Source of the DNA: a virus
Length of the DNA: 38,344 bases
Direction: 5' to 3' (one strand)
IMG/VR virus record: IMGVR_UViG_3300042507_002915
Span: 1 to 38,344 of that record
This document shows positions 37,145-38,344 of the stretch, one piece after another. How positions within the stretch are numbered: the stretch's first letter is position 1; each line of letters starts with the position of its first letter. A model generated the notes under the pieces. It did no database searches and was not told the DNA's origin. It worked only from the letters and a program-made list of their open reading frames with translations. Both the position numbers and the translations under genes were made by a program.

Positions 37145-37779
37145 TCATCGAAAGTCGGGATGTCCGAATGCGGCCAAGGTGCGGCGGTCCGCTTCGGAGA
37201 GGTGGGCAAATTCAGGCGGGACGGGTTTCGGCGCGAGAGCTTCGACGTATGCCTCGAATGCGCGCACCTGGTCGCTGGCGGAACGGCTCGCGATCAGGGC
37301 CGCGGGCCGGTGGTGGCGGTGAAGGTCGTCGAACGGATACAGCACATAGAACGATCGCCATGCGTCGAGCTCGGCTGCGCTCAGGCGATCGATCTCGGCA
37401 AGCGATTTTCCGAGAGCAAGACCTAGGACGCAGCGGAACCAGTGCTCTCCGCGGCGGGCGTATTCGCTTTTCCCGGCGCGCGGTTGACCTCCAGCACCGC
37501 GGGCAGAAGTGCGGCGACGCCGGCCGCGGTGAGGTTTCGAGCTTGCTCGAAAGTGAGCGCGGCGCCGCCGGACTCGTCGCACAGGCAGCGCGCGATGAGC
37601 CGCTGTTGCGCCTGTGTCCGTACATCTGCGTCGGGACTCTCGCGCTCCTCCTGGAATTTCGCGAGGTCCTGTGCGGAGAGTTGGCGGAAATGCAGGGTTT
37701 CGACACTGCCGTCCGGCATCGTGACCTGCTGCGGGATCGGGGTTGCGCTGATGAACAGCGCGGAATTGAGCTTGGTCAT
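37145..37779 (-). CDS. Tail assembly chaperone GT fusion, allele B
   Basis: Long frameshift product of allele B, starting at 37779, slipping at 37468-37474 and stopping at 37145. The T part differs from allele A at about six residues (for example GEHWFRCVLG versus CILG). Because no extra ORF follows, the stop lies only eight bases before the tape measure ATG, so the two should be coupled. Same function as allele A. Confidence 0.82.
37423..37779 (-). CDS. Tail assembly chaperone, short form, allele B
   Basis: 118 residues starting MTKLNSALFISATP. Seven substitutions relative to allele A (for example P6S, K47E, N50D), none near the slip site, which fits selection to keep the frameshift signal. 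Upstream spacer differs from allele A and has its own AGGGAAG ribosome site. Confidence 0.82.
   Translation of the reverse strand: MTKLNSALFISATPIPQQVTMPDGSVETLHFRQLSAQDLAKFQEERESPDADVRTQAQQRLIARCLCDESGGAALTFEQARNLTAAGVAALLPAVLEVNRAPGKANTPAAESTGSAAS
37468..37474 (-). other. Slippery heptamer G GGA AAA, allele B
   Basis: Same G GGA AAA heptamer in the same codon register as in allele A, with the surrounding bases unchanged. Conservation across diverged alleles supports function. Confidence 0.82.
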
Positions 37780-37826
37780 ACTTCCCTCGTGGGAGGCGGG
37801 CCGGGGTCAGTCGGCCCGCGGGTTGG

Positions 37827-38321
37827 TTACGGGGCCGGGGCGTTGTACGCCCAAGTGACGGTGCCAGAGCGCTGCAGCGTCATCGTGCCGCGCACGATTT
37901 CGTTGGTGGCGATGTCGAAATTCAGATCGGCAATGTAGGCGTTGAACTTCGCGGACGTGCGGCCATCAGGGGCGACCAGTGAATCGGAACTGTCGAGCGT
38001 CGGGTCTGCGGTTCCTTCGCTGAGGCAGACCATCCACTCGACGATATCACCGGCGTCGCTCAAATCGATCAGGAACTGGTGCGAGGAATTCGTGGGGATG
38101 AAGTTGAACGGAACGGACACTTGCCCGGGGTTTCCAAGTCCGCGGGCGTACTCGCGGTCGACGGTTGCGTCCAGGCAGGTGGTTTCGATCTGGTCGGCTG
38201 CGCCGCCCAGTCCGGTGATGCCTGTTGGGCAGGCCATCTTCAGCACCGCCGCGACGCTGGACGAAAGCGCGTCGACGGTGAAAAGCTCGGTTCCTTGGGT
38301 TTTGACGGTGCCGGTGGTCAT
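37827..38321 (-). CDS. Major tail tube protein, allele B
   Basis: 164 residues, same start and end as allele A with six substitutions (G25A, T52A, R88S and three near the C terminus, where QRSGTVTWAYNAPAP replaces QRSGAVNWAFNAPAP). Beyond it only 23 bases remain, and they already differ from the allele-A upstream region. Confidence 0.85.
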   Translation of the reverse strand: MTTGTVKTQGTELFTVDALSSSVAAVLKMACPTGITGLGGAADQIETTCLDATVDREYARGLGNPGQVSVPFNFIPTNSSHQFLIDLSDAGDIVEWMVCLSEGTADPTLDSSDSLVAPDGRTSAKFNAYIADLNFDIATNEIVRGTMTLQRSGTVTWAYNAPAP

Positions 38322-38344
38322 GCTTGCGGTCCTCTGTGTAATGC

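Larger units (their letters stand above)
37008..38321. repeat. Right copy of the imperfect terminal duplication (allele B)
   Basis: Bases 37008-37133 equal 1-126 exactly. 37134 onward is a diverged allele of 127-1438 without the small ORF. A 47-bp spacer separates chaperone and tail tube here versus 14 bp in allele A. Genome closure at this repeat gives 37,007 bp. Confidence 0.85.

Noticed and set aside
35815-37938. 707-residue plus-strand ORF opposite the tape measure
   Set aside because: Antisense to the tape measure and spans three other genes; Ser/Ala/Arg-rich; no domain.

Overview
This window is almost certainly a near-complete genome of a tailed double-stranded DNA phage: a siphovirus with an HK97-type head, a long non-contractile tail, and a tail tip like that of gene transfer agents. 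It infects a GC-rich Gram-negative bacterium. The evidence is a nested Rz/Rz1 spanin pair (outer-membrane disruption), strong GC bias, proteobacterial sigma70-like promoter elements, and phage families (P27 TerS, DUF2460/DUF2163/NlpC tail tip, YqaJ/RecT) common in beta-, gamma- and alphaproteobacterial phages. The host genus cannot be named from the sequence. I see no tRNA, CRISPR, integrase, transposase or CI-size repressor.

Layout. Two divergent transcription units start from a switch at about 18.33-18.50 kb. The leftward unit (minus strand, 18.3 kb down to 1, continuing from 37.1 kb down to 27.66 kb when the map is closed) runs: Cro-like HTH, Zn protein, frameshifted Dam, small genes, Dcm, HTH protein, DUF1376 replication protein, loader-like protein, Zn/membrane protein, RusA, Q-like antiterminator, a lambda-like late promoter and terminator, lysis cassette (muralytic-like protein, membrane proteins, holin, Rz/Rz1), HNH, candidate cos region, TerS, TerL, portal, protease, capsid, head-tail joining genes interleaved with a glycan-type cassette (MptE-like, SAM methyltransferase, GT2), tail tube, frameshifted tail chaperones, tape measure, DUF2460, DUF2163 hub with a nested LamG-like domain, NlpC peptidase, tip protein and a YadA-like fibre. 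The rightward unit (plus strand, 18.5-27.65 kb) holds many small early genes, a Gly/Tyr/Asn/Asp hexanucleotide-repeat protein flanked by two structured non-coding regions, and a YqaJ exonuclease - RecT - SSB-like recombination cassette.

Ends. Bases 1-126 are identical to 37008-37133. Beyond that the two ends carry diverged alleles of the same genes (tape measure start, chaperones, tail tube). Closing at this repeat gives a circle of 37,007 bp. The remaining 37134-38344 is then a second haplotype of the tail-tube/chaperone segment, most simply from a co-occurring strain in the assembly. A real duplication is the alternative.

How it works together. The Cro-like protein and clustered GCAAC/GTTGC half-sites probably control the two early units. 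Q would read through the terminator just downstream of the late promoter to switch on lysis and virion genes. Recombination and replication genes copy the DNA, Dam/Dcm may shield it from restriction, and the terminase packages it, perhaps through a cos site.
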